A DNA stretch of 64,000 bases from Nocardiopsis sp. CC223A (GCF_030766825.1 NZ_JASFDV010000010.1:52652-116651), one strand, 5' to 3'. Counted from the stretch's first letter, positions 51,309 through 62,066 are shown. Translations and numbers: made by a program. The notes: a model not told the origin generated them from the sequence alone.

Positions 51309-52271
51309 ATGTCCAGAACCCCGCTGCCCGAGTACGTGCCCCTCGCCGAGGCGACCCGTTCCGGGATGCGCGAGAGTGTGCACTACGGGGCGGTCGTCGG
51401 TCTGGCCGCCGACGGGAGAGTCGCCCACGCACGCGGCCCGGTGCACCAGCCGATGTTCCCCCGCTCCTCCGCCAAGCCGTTCCAGGCCGTGGCGATGCTG
51501 CGCGCCGGCGCCCCGCTGACCGGGCCCTCCCTGGCGATCGCGGCGGGCAGCCACGGCGGCGAGCCGATCCACGAGGAGCGCGCCCGGCTGATCCTCGCCG
51601 AGGCCGGGCTCACCCCCGACGCGCTGCGCTGTCCGCCCGACATCCCCGGCGGCTCCGCGGCCCGCCGCGATTTCGTCCGCGCCGGGCGCGAGCCCGAGCG
51701 CCTGCTCATGAACTGCTCGGGCAAGCACGCGGGCATGCTCGCCGCCTGCGTCGCACAGGGCTGGACCACCGAGGACTACCTCGACCCGGAGCACCCCCTC
51801 CAGGTGCTCGTCCGCGAGACCACCGAGGACCTGTGCGGCGAGAAGGTCGCCCACACCGCCGTCGACGGCTGCGGGGCACCCCAGCTGGCCGTGTCCCTGG
51901 CCGGCCTGGCCCGGGGGCTGTGGCGGATGCGCACCGCCCCCGACGGGTCGCCCGAGCGCGCGGTCCTCGCGGCCATGAGCGCCCACCCCGAGTACGTGTC
52001 CGGCACCGGCCGGGTGGACACCGACCTGATGACCCGCATGCCCGGCCTGGTGTCCAAGATCGGCGCCGACGGGGTGTTGGTCCTGTCCGCGCCGTCCGGG
52101 GAGGCCGTCGCCGTCAAGATCAGCGACGGGGACGCCGCGGAGCGGGCGCGTACGCTGGTCGCACTCGACGCCCTGCGCACCCTGGGCGTGGACGTCTCCC
52201 CCGTCCGGGACCGGCTGCGGGTGGACGTCTACGGCGGCGGCGCGCCCGTCGGCGAGGTCCGTCCGCTCTGA
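51309..52271 (+). CDS. L-asparaginase II (rhizobial-type)
   Basis: 320 residues from the ATG at 51,309 with GAGGAG upstream; the frame open from 51,195 includes the leader. Conserved family blocks: MFPRSSAKPFQAVAML, AAGSHGGEPIHEERARLIL, LLMNCSGKHAGMLAACV, and VDGCGAPQLAVSLAGLA. This PF06089 enzyme is unrelated to E. coli AnsA/AnsB and hydrolyses L-asparagine to aspartate and ammonia; no signal peptide, so cytoplasmic. The next gene follows 12 nt later, suggesting co-transcription. Confidence 0.94.
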   Translation: MSRTPLPEYVPLAEATRSGMRESVHYGAVVGLAADGRVAHARGPVHQPMFPRSSAKPFQAVAMLRAGAPLTGPSLAIAAGSHGGEPIHEERARLILAEAGLTPDALRCPPDIPGGSAARRDFVRAGREPERLLMNCSGKHAGMLAACVAQGWTTEDYLDPEHPLQVLVRETTEDLCGEKVAHTAVDGCGAPQLAVSLAGLARGLWRMRTAPDGSPERAVLAAMSAHPEYVSGTGRVDTDLMTRMPGLVSKIGADGVLVLSAPSGEAVAVKISDGDAAERARTLVALDALRTLGVDVSPVRDRLRVDVYGGGAPVGEVRPL

Positions 52272-52283
52272 TTCGGAGGCACA

Positions 52284-53492
52284 GTGCGAAACATCGTCAT
52301 CGTCGGCGCCGGGATGGCGGGGCTGCACACCGCGGCGGCCCTGCGCGAACGCGGCTTCGAGGGGCGGATCACCCTCATCGGCGAGGAGCCGCACCGGCCC
52401 TACTCCAGGCCGCCGCTCTCCAAGGAGGCGCTGACCGGGGTGGGCCTGGACCCGGGCCCCCTGGCGGGCAACCGGGCGCTGCGGCTGCTCGATGACGCCG
52501 AGATCGACGCCCTGGACCTGGACTTCCGTCCGGGCACCCGGGCGATCGGCCTGGACACCGCCTCCCGCACGGTCAAGCTCGACGACGGCGACGCCCCCTA
52601 CGACGGCCTGGTCGTCGCGACCGGCGCCCGGGCCCGCCGCCCGGACACCGGCCTGGCCGGGGTGCACGTGCTGCGCACCCTGGAGGACGCCGAGGCCGTG
52701 CGCGCCGCGATCGCCGAGCACGGGCGCCTGGTGGTCGTGGGCGCCGGGTTCGTCGGCGCGGAGGTGGCGGCCAGCGCCCGCACCCTGGGCGCCGAGGTCA
52801 CCCTGGTGGAGGCGGCCCCCACGCCGCTGACCCGGGTGGTCGACCCGCGGCTGGGCCCGGTGCTGACCGACCTGCACCGCGAGAACGGCGTGGACGTGCG
52901 CCTGGGCGTCGGGGTGGCGGCCTACGAGGGCTCCGGCCGCGTCGAACGCGTGCGGCTCGCCGACGGGGAGGCCGTCGAGACGCCCCTGGTGGTGGCGGGC
53001 ATCGGCGTGCACCTCAACACCGAGTGGCTCCAGGGGGCGCTCGACCTCATGCCCGACGGGTCGGTGCGCTGCGACGAGTACTCGGCGGCGTCCGCGCCCG
53101 ACGTGTACGCGGTCGGCGACCTCGCGAACTGGCCGCACCCCCGCTACGGCGGACGCATCCGCCTGGAGCACTGGACCAACGCCGGGGAGCAGGCCGCGGC
53201 GGCCGCGCACAACCTGCTCGCCGCCCCCGAGGAGCGCAGGCCCTTCACTCCGGTGCCCTACTTCTGGTCGGACCAATACAAAATGAAGATCCAGCTGCTG
53301 GGACAGGGCGCCCCGGCCGATGAGGTCGCCATCGTCCACGGATCCGTACAGGACCGTAAGTTCGTGGCGTTCCTCGGCCGGGGCGGCATGCTGACGGGCA
53401 TCATGGGGCTGCGCTCCACCCCGCGCACCATGCGGCACCGGGGGCTGTTGGAGCGGCCCACCACCTGGGAGGACGCCCTGGCGGCGGTTTAG
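52284..53492 (+). CDS. FAD-dependent ferredoxin/putidaredoxin reductase-type oxidoreductase
   Basis: 402 residues from a GTG with GGAGG 4 nt upstream. FAD motif VIVGAGMAGLHTAAALRERGFEGRITLIG, NAD motif VVVGAGFVGAEVAASARTLGAEVTLVE and the final FAD motif VYAVGDLANW, followed by the C-terminal reductase domain (VPYFWSDQYKMKIQLLG). It passes electrons from NAD(P)H to a ferredoxin. The 3Fe-4S ferredoxin gene lies tail-to-tail, overlapping by 4 nt; the P450 that such a pair would feed is not in this window. Confidence 0.93.
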   Translation: MRNIVIVGAGMAGLHTAAALRERGFEGRITLIGEEPHRPYSRPPLSKEALTGVGLDPGPLAGNRALRLLDDAEIDALDLDFRPGTRAIGLDTASRTVKLDDGDAPYDGLVVATGARARRPDTGLAGVHVLRTLEDAEAVRAAIAEHGRLVVVGAGFVGAEVAASARTLGAEVTLVEAAPTPLTRVVDPRLGPVLTDLHRENGVDVRLGVGVAAYEGSGRVERVRLADGEAVETPLVVAGIGVHLNTEWLQGALDLMPDGSVRCDEYSAASAPDVYAVGDLANWPHPRYGGRIRLEHWTNAGEQAAAAAHNLLAAPEERRPFTPVPYFWSDQYKMKIQLLGQGAPADEVAIVHGSVQDRKFVAFLGRGGMLTGIMGLRSTPRTMRHRGLLERPTTWEDALAAV

Positions 53493-53680
53493 CCCGTGAC
53501 CGTGATGGCCCGCTTGGGGCACAGCTTCTCGGCCTGGCGGACCCGGTCGTGGAGCTCGGCGGGCGGCTCCTCGGTGAGCAGGTACAGAAAGTCGTCGTCC
53601 CTGACCTCGAAGACCTCCGGGGCGACGCCCATGCACAGGGCGTTGCTCTCGCACAGGTCGTAGTCGACCTCGACTCGCAT
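53489..53680 (-). CDS. 3Fe-4S ferredoxin
   Basis: 63 residues from the ATG at 53,680 with GAGGAG upstream. Cysteines C10 (DLCESNALC), C16 and C54 (KLCPKRAI) give the 3Fe-4S pattern in which the second Cys of a 4Fe-4S site is missing, as in Streptomyces P450 ferredoxins. Acidic, soluble. It overlaps the reductase stop tail-to-tail. Probable electron carrier from the adjoining reductase. Confidence 0.95.
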   Translation of the reverse strand: MRVEVDYDLCESNALCMGVAPEVFEVRDDDFLYLLTEEPPAELHDRVRQAEKLCPKRAITVTG

Positions 53681-53812
53681 GGTGTGACTCCTCGCGCGGA
53701 TGGAAGTGTCCCACCGCACACTACGCCGGTCCCGTCGTGAACCGACGGGACGCACCCGGAGTCCCACCCTGTACGGGGATCCCCCCGTGCAACGTCCGAG
53801 CCGAGGGGCACC

Positions 53813-55741
53813 ATGGCAGTTCCCGAAACCCCGCACACCCATCACCCTCCGTATCCGTCGTACCTGCCCCCGGCCTACCGGCCCCGGCCGCCGCTGCCCA
53901 AGGCACCGGCCTGGCTGCTCATCGCGGTCCTGGCGGTGGGCGTGTTCTCCTCGCTCTTCGCCGCGCTGGCCCGCCCCGGCCTGGGGCTGGTGCTCACCGG
54001 TGTCCTGGCGGGACTGACCGCCCTGGTCGCGCTCCTGGTCCGTCCGGCCATCCCGGAGAACCCGGTGGCCGGGACGGACGAGGACGCCGACGAGGACGAG
54101 GATGCCGAGGCCGAGTCGGCCGCGGTGGAGCCGGAGAAGGCGGAGGCGGAAGAGGCAGAGGCCACCGGCCCCGACGGATCGGACACCGGACCCGGTACCG
54201 AAGGCGCCTGCGGGGAGACCGCCCGGGGCGAGGACACGGACGCCGGCTCCGCGGAAGGGGACTCCGCCGCGACCGCCGCCGAGGACACCGGCGCACCGAC
54301 CGGATCCGCCGCAGCGCACCCGGTCCCACCCGCCGCGCCCGGCGGGTACCCGCCCCCGCCCGCCTGGAACGGCTGGGAGCCCGCCCCCGGCGGCGGCCGG
54401 CGCCCCGCGGGCGGCCCGGTGGTGGAGGAGGACGGCGGACCCGACCGCTACTCCCACGCCTGGGCGGCGATCTTCGGGACGATCGCGGCGGCCCTGCTCT
54501 TCACCGCCCTGTTCCGCGACGCCGGATGGCTGCTGTTCTGGACGCTCACCGGCGCGTTCCTGACCGCCTCGCTGGCCTTCGCCGTCCGCGGCCCCCTCTC
54601 CCGCAGCGGAACGGTGGGCGTCGCCGCGGGCGCGTTCGCGCTGGTGCGCAATCTCTTCGCCACGCCGCGCTTCCTGTTGAGCCCCCTCCGGAACAGCCGG
54701 ACCCGGCGGCTGCTGGGGCCCGCACTGCTCACCGCCCTGGTCACCGGAGCGCTGCTGATGGTCTTCGGGCTGCTGTTCGCGTTCGCCGACGCCGTGTTCG
54801 CCCGCTACCTGACCGATCTCTTCACCCCGCTGACCGAGACCTCCTCGTTCACCGAGGGGATCGGCCGCCTGTTCTTCCTGGTGCTCACCGCCCTGTTCAC
54901 CGGGTCGGCGGTGCTCACCGCGCGGCGCCGCCGCCCCGCCGCCACGGCACGCCCCGAGCGGGAGTCCCGGCTGCCGGTGTGGGCGTGGACCATCCCCCTG
55001 GGCGCGCTCACCGCCCTGTTCGCCGCGTTCCTCGCGGTGCAGGCCGTCACCCTGTTCGGCGGCGACGACCACGTGCAGCGGGTCGCCGGGGTCACCTACG
55101 CCGAGTACGCCCGGCAGGGGTTCTTCCAGCTGGTGGCCGTCAGCATCCTGGTCCTGGGCGTCATCGGCCCGGCCGCGCGCATCATCCCCGCGCGCCCGCG
55201 CGGCGTCCGCGTCCTGCGCAACGCCCTGCTGGGGGCGCTGTGCGTGCTCACCCTGGTCATCCTCGCCTCGGCGATGTACCGCCTACAGCTGTACATCGAC
55301 GTGTTCGGACTCACCCGGCTGCGGGCCGTCGCGGAGGCGTGGATCGTGTGGAGCGCCCTGGTGTTCGGACTGGTCATCGCCGCGGGCGTGCTCAACACCC
55401 TGGGCCGGCCCGCGGTGTGGCTCCCCCGGGTCGTGGCCGCCACGGCCGGGGTGTCCCTGGCCGTGTTCGCCTACGCGAACCCGGACCTGCGCATCGCCGA
55501 GAGCCACCTGGGCACCGAGCTGAACCGGACGGACATCCGTTACCTGCGGGACCTGTCCGCCGACGCCGTCCCGGCCCTGGTCCGCCTGGAGGGCGATGAC
55601 CGCACCTGTGTGCTGCACCAGAAGTACGACCGGCTCGGGAACGACGGCTTCGCCTCCTGGAACCTGTCCCGGGAACGGGCGGAGGACCTGCTGCCCCCGC
55701 CCGCCGACCCCTACGCCTGCGTCGACCGTTACGGGTGGTGA
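53813..55741 (+). CDS. DUF4153/DUF4173 integral membrane protein
   Basis: 642 residues. A Pro/Tyr-rich N-terminus, two TMs, then a disordered Glu/Asp/Ala-rich segment (about residues 85-180; ETARGEDTDAGSAEGDSAA), a Pro-rich part, and the DUF4173 core with about 10 TMs (HAWAAIFGTIAAALLFTALFRDAGWLLFWTLTGAFL, and YAEYARQGFFQLVAVSILVLGV). The C-terminus (RLEGDDRTCVLHQKYDRLGNDGFASWNLSRERAEDLL) is external or cytoplasmic. Function unknown in the family. The acidic disordered insertion is longer than I would expect. Confidence 0.82.
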   Translation: MAVPETPHTHHPPYPSYLPPAYRPRPPLPKAPAWLLIAVLAVGVFSSLFAALARPGLGLVLTGVLAGLTALVALLVRPAIPENPVAGTDEDADEDEDAEAESAAVEPEKAEAEEAEATGPDGSDTGPGTEGACGETARGEDTDAGSAEGDSAATAAEDTGAPTGSAAAHPVPPAAPGGYPPPPAWNGWEPAPGGGRRPAGGPVVEEDGGPDRYSHAWAAIFGTIAAALLFTALFRDAGWLLFWTLTGAFLTASLAFAVRGPLSRSGTVGVAAGAFALVRNLFATPRFLLSPLRNSRTRRLLGPALLTALVTGALLMVFGLLFAFADAVFARYLTDLFTPLTETSSFTEGIGRLFFLVLTALFTGSAVLTARRRRPAATARPERESRLPVWAWTIPLGALTALFAAFLAVQAVTLFGGDDHVQRVAGVTYAEYARQGFFQLVAVSILVLGVIGPAARIIPARPRGVRVLRNALLGALCVLTLVILASAMYRLQLYIDVFGLTRLRAVAEAWIVWSALVFGLVIAAGVLNTLGRPAVWLPRVVAATAGVSLAVFAYANPDLRIAESHLGTELNRTDIRYLRDLSADAVPALVRLEGDDRTCVLHQKYDRLGNDGFASWNLSRERAEDLLPPPADPYACVDRYGW

Positions 55742-55746
55742 CCCTA

Positions 55747-55772
55747 CCCGGGCGCACCGCGGCGCGCCCGGG
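55747..55772. terminator. Terminator between convergent genes
   Basis: A 9-bp stem (CCCGGGCGC / GCGCCCGGG) with an 8-nt loop, 5 nt after the DUF4173 stop. Confidence 0.65.
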
Positions 55773-55777
55773 GCCCG

Positions 55778-57707
<1,930 letters not shown>

Positions 57708-57847
57708 GGCTCACCATCCTAGGGCGGACCGCCGCCCGGTAGCGGTGGTGCGGCGCGGGGTGAGGGGTCGCCGAGGCGCATCGGGGGTAGAAATCGCAGC
57801 ACACCGGTCCCGGAACGAGGCGGGCGGAGATCCGAAAGGTCGAAGCG

Positions 57848-59566
57848 ATGTCCAAAGAGGCGGCGGCCGAGGGTGCCGCGGAGTTCCGTACGGCGCGCGA
57901 TCTGCTCCTGCGGCTGCGGGAGGACCGCGAGGGCGCGCACCGGGAGTTCGCCTGGCCCCGGCCCGAGGTGTTCAACTGGGCGCTGGACCACTTCGACGAG
58001 GTGGCCGGGCGGCGGCCGGACCGCACGGCGCTGTGGATCGTCGACGAGGACGGCTCGGAGGAGAAGCACACCTACCGGCGCATGTCGGAGCGCTCCTCCC
58101 AGGTCGCCAACTGGCTGCACGCCCAGGGCGTGCACGCGGGCGACCGCATCCTGGTGATGCTCGGCCCCCAGGTGGAGCTGTGGGAGATCACGCTGGCGGC
58201 CGTCAAACTCGGCGCCGTGGTGGTGCCGACCGCCACCAACCTGACCGAGGGCGACCTGCTGGACCGGCTGGAGCGCGGCGAGATCAGGCACGTGGTGTGC
58301 TCCCCGGTGGACACCGAGAAGTTCGAGGGCCTGAGCGGCCACTGGACCCGCATCTGCGTGGGGTACATGGACGGCTGGCTCGGCTACCCCGACTCCGAGC
58401 ACGCCGGCCTGGAGTTCCACCCGCCGCACCGGGTCGGGCCCGACGACCCCCTGCTCGTGTACTTCACCTCGGGCACCACCGCCAAGCCCAAGCTCGTGGT
58501 GCACACCCAGCGCTCCTACCCGGTCGGGCACCTGTCCACCATGTACTGGTTGGGCGTGCGGCCGGGGGACGTGCACCTCAACGTGTCCGTCCCCGGCTGG
58601 GGCAAGCACGCCTACAGCAGCGTCTTCGGCCCCTGGAACGCCGAGGCGACGGTGCTGGTGGTGCGCCAGGACCGCTTCTCCCCCGAGCGGCTGCTCGACG
58701 AGATCGTGCGCTGCGGCGTCCACACCTTCTGCGCGCCGCCGACGGTGTGGCGGATGCTGGTGCAGACCGACCTGGCATCGTGGAAGGTCCCCCTGCGCGA
58801 GGCCCTGGCCGCCGGGGAGCCGCTGAACGCGGAGGTGGTCGAGCACGTGCGCAAGGCGTGGGGCCTGACGGTGCGCGACGGGTTCGGCCAGACGGAGACC
58901 ACCCTGCTGGTCGGCAACTCCCCCGGCCAGCGCGTCGTCCCCGGGTCGATGGGCCGCGAGATGCCCGGCTACCGGATCGTCCTGGTGGACCCGGTCACCG
59001 AGGAGCCCGGCGACACCGGCGAGATCTGCGTGGACCTGTCCGACGAGCCGGTGGGGATCATGCAGGGGTACGTCGACAGCCCCGAGTTGACCCGGCTGGC
59101 GACCCGTAGGGGCCTGTTCCACACCGGGGACCTGGCCGCCCGGGAGCCGGACGGGCACATTACCTATATCGGCCGCAGCGACGATGTGTTCAAGGCGTCG
59201 GATTACCGCATCTCACCATTCGAACTCGAAAGCGTGCTCGTCGAGCACGAATACGTGGCCGAGGCCGCGGTGGTCCCCTCCCCCGATCCGCTGCGGCTGG
59301 CGGTCGCCAAGGCGTTCGTGACCCCGGCCCCCGGGGTGCCGCCCACGGCGGAGACGGCACGGGCGATCATGGAACACGTCCGCGGCCGCCTCTCCCCGTA
59401 CAAGAGGGTCCGCCGCCTGGAGTTCGCCGAGTTGCCCAAGACCGTGTCGGGCAAGATCCGCCGGGTGCAGCTGCGCCGGGAGGAGGCCGACCGCGGACCC
59501 GTCGCGGAGGGCTCGCGCCGCCCGGCCGAGTTCTGGGAGGAGGACTTCACCGACCCGGAGTCCTGA
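57848..59566 (+). CDS. AMP-dependent acyl-CoA synthetase/ligase (ACSM-like)
   Basis: 572 residues. Adenylate-forming motifs: YFTSGTTAKPKLVVHTQ (P-loop), GFGQTETTLL, and the C-terminal TGDLAAREPDGHITYIGRSDDVFKASDYRISPFELES, ending PKTVSGKIRR with the catalytic Lys. No signal peptide. It activates a carboxylic acid to its CoA thioester. The sequence pattern is like medium-chain acyl-CoA synthetases; the acid cannot be named. The start is the ATG preceded by GAAAGGTCGAAGCG. Confidence 0.94.
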   Translation: MSKEAAAEGAAEFRTARDLLLRLREDREGAHREFAWPRPEVFNWALDHFDEVAGRRPDRTALWIVDEDGSEEKHTYRRMSERSSQVANWLHAQGVHAGDRILVMLGPQVELWEITLAAVKLGAVVVPTATNLTEGDLLDRLERGEIRHVVCSPVDTEKFEGLSGHWTRICVGYMDGWLGYPDSEHAGLEFHPPHRVGPDDPLLVYFTSGTTAKPKLVVHTQRSYPVGHLSTMYWLGVRPGDVHLNVSVPGWGKHAYSSVFGPWNAEATVLVVRQDRFSPERLLDEIVRCGVHTFCAPPTVWRMLVQTDLASWKVPLREALAAGEPLNAEVVEHVRKAWGLTVRDGFGQTETTLLVGNSPGQRVVPGSMGREMPGYRIVLVDPVTEEPGDTGEICVDLSDEPVGIMQGYVDSPELTRLATRRGLFHTGDLAAREPDGHITYIGRSDDVFKASDYRISPFELESVLVEHEYVAEAAVVPSPDPLRLAVAKAFVTPAPGVPPTAETARAIMEHVRGRLSPYKRVRRLEFAELPKTVSGKIRRVQLRREEADRGPVAEGSRRPAEFWEEDFTDPES

Positions 59567-59590
59567 ACCCGATCGGGCGCATCCGAAGAA

Positions 59591-59615
59591 ATTCGTCTCG
59601 ATCGCTGAGACGAAT
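59591..59615. terminator. AT-rich hairpin between acyl-CoA synthetase and DAHP synthase
   Basis: ATTCGTCTC and GAGACGAAT are perfect complements around a 7-nt loop, 25 nt after the synthetase stop. Its lower GC content is unusual for terminators here, so a regulatory dyad for the downstream gene is an alternative. Confidence 0.55.
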
Positions 59616-59755
59616 ATTTCGCCATTGTCACCGTTGGCGGCCTCCCATGTGTGACCCTCGTCCGAAATACCGGCGTAACCGCGTTCCGGCCCCGCGGCCG
59701 CGCTAGTGTGCAAGGTGGCGGCACCGCACGAGCGAGGACACAGGGGAGCAGCAGC

Positions 59756-60814
59756 ATGCCCAGCACCAACGACACACGGGTGGTCGACTACAAGCCGCTC
59801 ATCGCCCCCCGGGACCTGCTCGCCGAGCTTCCCCTGGGATCGGAGCGCACCTCCCTGGTCGAGCGCTCCCGCGCCGAGGTCAAGCGGGTCCTGGACGGTG
59901 AGGACGACCGCCTGCTGGTCGTCGTCGGCCCCTGCTCCGTGCACGACCGCGAGTCGGCCATGGAGTACGCCCACCGGCTGATCGAGCTGGCCCCCTCGCT
60001 GAGCGAGGAGCTGTGCGTGGTCATGCGCGTGTACTTCGAGAAGCCGCGCACCACCGTCGGCTGGAAGGGTCTCATCAACGACCCCGACCTCAACGACACC
60101 TACGACGTCCAGCGCGGCCTGCGCCTGGCCCGCGAGATCCTGCTGGACATCAACTCGCTGGGGCTGCCCGCGGGCACCGAGTTCCTCGACCCCATCACCC
60201 CGCAGTACATCGCCGACGCCGTGTCCTGGGGCGCGATCGGCGCCCGCACCACCGAGAGCCAGGTGCACCGCCAGCTGAGCAGCGGCCTGAGCACCCCGGT
60301 GGGCTTCAAGAACGGCACCGACGGCGACGTGCAGGTGGCCGTGGACGCGGTGGGCGCCGCCGCGGCCTCCCACACGTTCTTCGGTGTGGACCCGGCTGGC
60401 GCGGGCTCGGTGGTCGTCACCGAGGGCAACCCCGACTGCCACGTCATCCTGCGCGGCGGCCGCACCGGCCCCAACCACGACACCGCCTCGGTGAACGCGG
60501 CCCTGGACGTCATCGCCGGGGCGGGGCTGCCGCGCCGCCTGATGATCGACGCCAGCCACGCCAACAGCGGCAAGGACCACGAGCGCCAGCCGGGTGTGGC
60601 CGCCGAGATCGCCGCCCAGGTGGCCGAGGGCCAGCACGGCATCATCGGCGTCATGCTGGAGAGCTTCCTCGTCCCCGGCGCCCAGAAGCTGGGCGACCCG
60701 GCCGAGCTGGTGTACGGCCAGTCCATCACCGACAAGTGCATGGGCTGGGACACCACCACCGAGGTGCTGGCCACCCTGGCCGAGGCCGTCCGCGCCCGTC
60801 GCAAGACCGCCTAG
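59756..60814 (+). CDS. 3-deoxy-7-phosphoheptulonate synthase (class I, AroFGH type)
   Basis: 352 residues from an ATG with GGGGAG upstream. Family blocks: LLVVVGPCSVHDRESAMEYA, VMRVYFEKPRTTVGWKGLINDPDLNDTYDVQRGLRLAREIL, GARTTESQVHRQLSSGLSTPVGFKNGTDG and the metal-site MIDASHANSGKDHERQPGVA. It condenses phosphoenolpyruvate and erythrose-4-phosphate at the head of the shikimate pathway. Many actinomycetes rely on the class II enzyme; this bacterial class I type may be a second isozyme with different feedback. A hairpin terminator follows. Confidence 0.96.
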   Translation: MPSTNDTRVVDYKPLIAPRDLLAELPLGSERTSLVERSRAEVKRVLDGEDDRLLVVVGPCSVHDRESAMEYAHRLIELAPSLSEELCVVMRVYFEKPRTTVGWKGLINDPDLNDTYDVQRGLRLAREILLDINSLGLPAGTEFLDPITPQYIADAVSWGAIGARTTESQVHRQLSSGLSTPVGFKNGTDGDVQVAVDAVGAAAASHTFFGVDPAGAGSVVVTEGNPDCHVILRGGRTGPNHDTASVNAALDVIAGAGLPRRLMIDASHANSGKDHERQPGVAAEIAAQVAEGQHGIIGVMLESFLVPGAQKLGDPAELVYGQSITDKCMGWDTTTEVLATLAEAVRARRKTA

Positions 60815-60841
60815 CGCGCCCTCCCGGACCTTGCGCCCCGT

Positions 60842-60862
60842 GCCCCGTTCGGCGAACGGGGC
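60842..60862 (+). terminator. Terminator after DAHP synthase
   Basis: A perfect 9-bp stem (GCCCCGTTC / GAACGGGGC) with a 3-nt loop, 27 nt after the stop. Confidence 0.7.
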
Positions 60863-60884
60863 GCGGGGGCGTCGCCGGGAACAC

Positions 60885-61050
60885 GGGTCCCTGACGACGG
60901 TCCCGCTCCGGACGACCGGCACCGCGTTCCGCGGGTCCCCCGACAGGGACACCTCCGCCGGCGGATCGCCCCCGCACACCACCAGGCCGGCGGCCCTGCC
61001 CGGCTCGACGGTGCCGGACGGCCCCGGCGGTCCGGCCGCGACGTCCCGGT
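60885..61050 (-). pseudogene. Amidohydrolase C-terminal remnant
   Basis: On the minus strand an open stretch without its own start or stop reads SGTVEPGRAAGLVVCGGDPP, then SLSGDPRNAVPVVRSGTVVRDP. This is the ordinary C-terminal pattern of metal-dependent amidohydrolases (G-x-EPGK-ADLVV-x-GDPL ... V-x-GRVV). The rest of the gene is missing: upstream lies the beta-lactamase-like gene on the same strand, and the frame runs on without a stop. I read it as a decayed fragment, not a gene. Confidence 0.45.
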
Positions 61051-61090
61051 GACGCTGCGCTCCCCGGGCGGCCCCTGGCCGCCCCGGCCG

Positions 61091-61918
61091 CTAACGGGTG
61101 ACCGACTCCCGGGGCAGGACGTCCAGGGCGACCAGGAGTTCACGGCCCAGCGCCTCGCAGTCCCCGGCCCCGTACCCGCCCTCCCCCGCCTCCAGGCGCA
61201 GGGCGAAGGCGTGCGTCCGGTCCCGGTCGGTCACCCAGCCGACCCACCAGCCCGGCGCCCCGTCACCGTCGCCGTCGCAGGCCGCGCGGCCGTACAGCGT
61301 GTACCCGGCGCCCTCCTCCACCGAAGCGGCCGCGTGCAGCGCCTCCTGGTGGACGGCCTCCACCGGCAGTTCCCCGTGGGCCAGCCCGGCCAGGAACTCC
61401 GTCTGCTCCACCGCCGAGACGCCCAGCGGGCCCCGCACCCAGAAGTCGTCCTCCCGCCCGCCGAGGTCGCGGTCGCCGTACTCGAACCGGTCCACCCACG
61501 TGGCCAGCCGCTCCCGGCCCACCCGCTCCACCGCGTCCCGGTGCGCCGCCTCCCCGGCGCCGACCACCGCCCCCGCGTCGGACACCGCACCCGTTTGGAG
61601 TGCCACCAGCGCCGTCACCAGGTCGAACGTCTCCCCCGGCACCGCGCGCTCGCGCGCCCGCCCCGGGTCCACCAGCACCGAGGTGCGGTCCTGCGTGTCG
61701 TAGAGCACGAACGTGCCCGCCACCCCGGCCCGCTCGAACACCCCGGCCAGGTCCGCCCGCTCCACCGCGGCCACGTCACCGCCCACCGCGGCGGCGTTGT
61801 CCGCCCCCGGGGCGGGGCCCGGCCCCGCCTCCCGCGGAGCGGCACAGCCCAGCAGCGCCACCAGTGCCGCGCCGACCACCGACGCGCACCCGATCCGTCT
61901 CATCCTCCGCGTGTCCAC
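61091..61918 (-). CDS. Class D beta-lactamase-like lipoprotein lacking catalytic motifs
   Basis: 275 residues from a GTG. Signal peptide with lipobox ALLGC (Cys25). The domain follows the OXA pattern: GVAGTFVLYD, DPGRARERAVPGETFDLVTALVALQTGAV and REDDFWVRGPLGVSAVEQTEFLAGLAHGELP. But the S-x-x-K motif is E96-T-F-D99, the S-x-V region is shortened away, and the K-T-G motif reads R211-A-A. It should therefore not hydrolyse beta-lactams. A binding or sensing role (as in BlaR-type domains) at the outer membrane face is possible but unproven. Confidence 0.75.
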   Translation of the reverse strand: MDTRRMRRIGCASVVGAALVALLGCAAPREAGPGPAPGADNAAAVGGDVAAVERADLAGVFERAGVAGTFVLYDTQDRTSVLVDPGRARERAVPGETFDLVTALVALQTGAVSDAGAVVGAGEAAHRDAVERVGRERLATWVDRFEYGDRDLGGREDDFWVRGPLGVSAVEQTEFLAGLAHGELPVEAVHQEALHAAASVEEGAGYTLYGRAACDGDGDGAPGWWVGWVTDRDRTHAFALRLEAGEGGYGAGDCEALGRELLVALDVLPRESVTR

Positions 61919-62060
61919 CAGTGCCCGGTCCCCCTCGGTGCACGAACCGCCACGATCCGTTCACGGGACACGGTAGTCCGTGAACGCCTCCGCCGCCCGG
62001 GTTTCTCCCGCTCTGATCCCCCGGGCGGTGGCACCCTTGGGGGGCGGCCACGGCCGCTGC

Positions 62061-62066
62061 TAGGCT
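62061..62066 (+). promoter_or_regulatory. Putative -10 element of the gcv operon
   Basis: TAGGCT, about 20 nt upstream of the first riboswitch helix. It resembles the actinomycete TANNNT consensus. Confidence 0.5.

Noticed and set aside
61091..61918. Functional class D beta-lactamase (resistance gene)
   Set aside because: Both catalytic Ser-x-x-Lys residues and the K-T-G motif are replaced, so activity is not expected.
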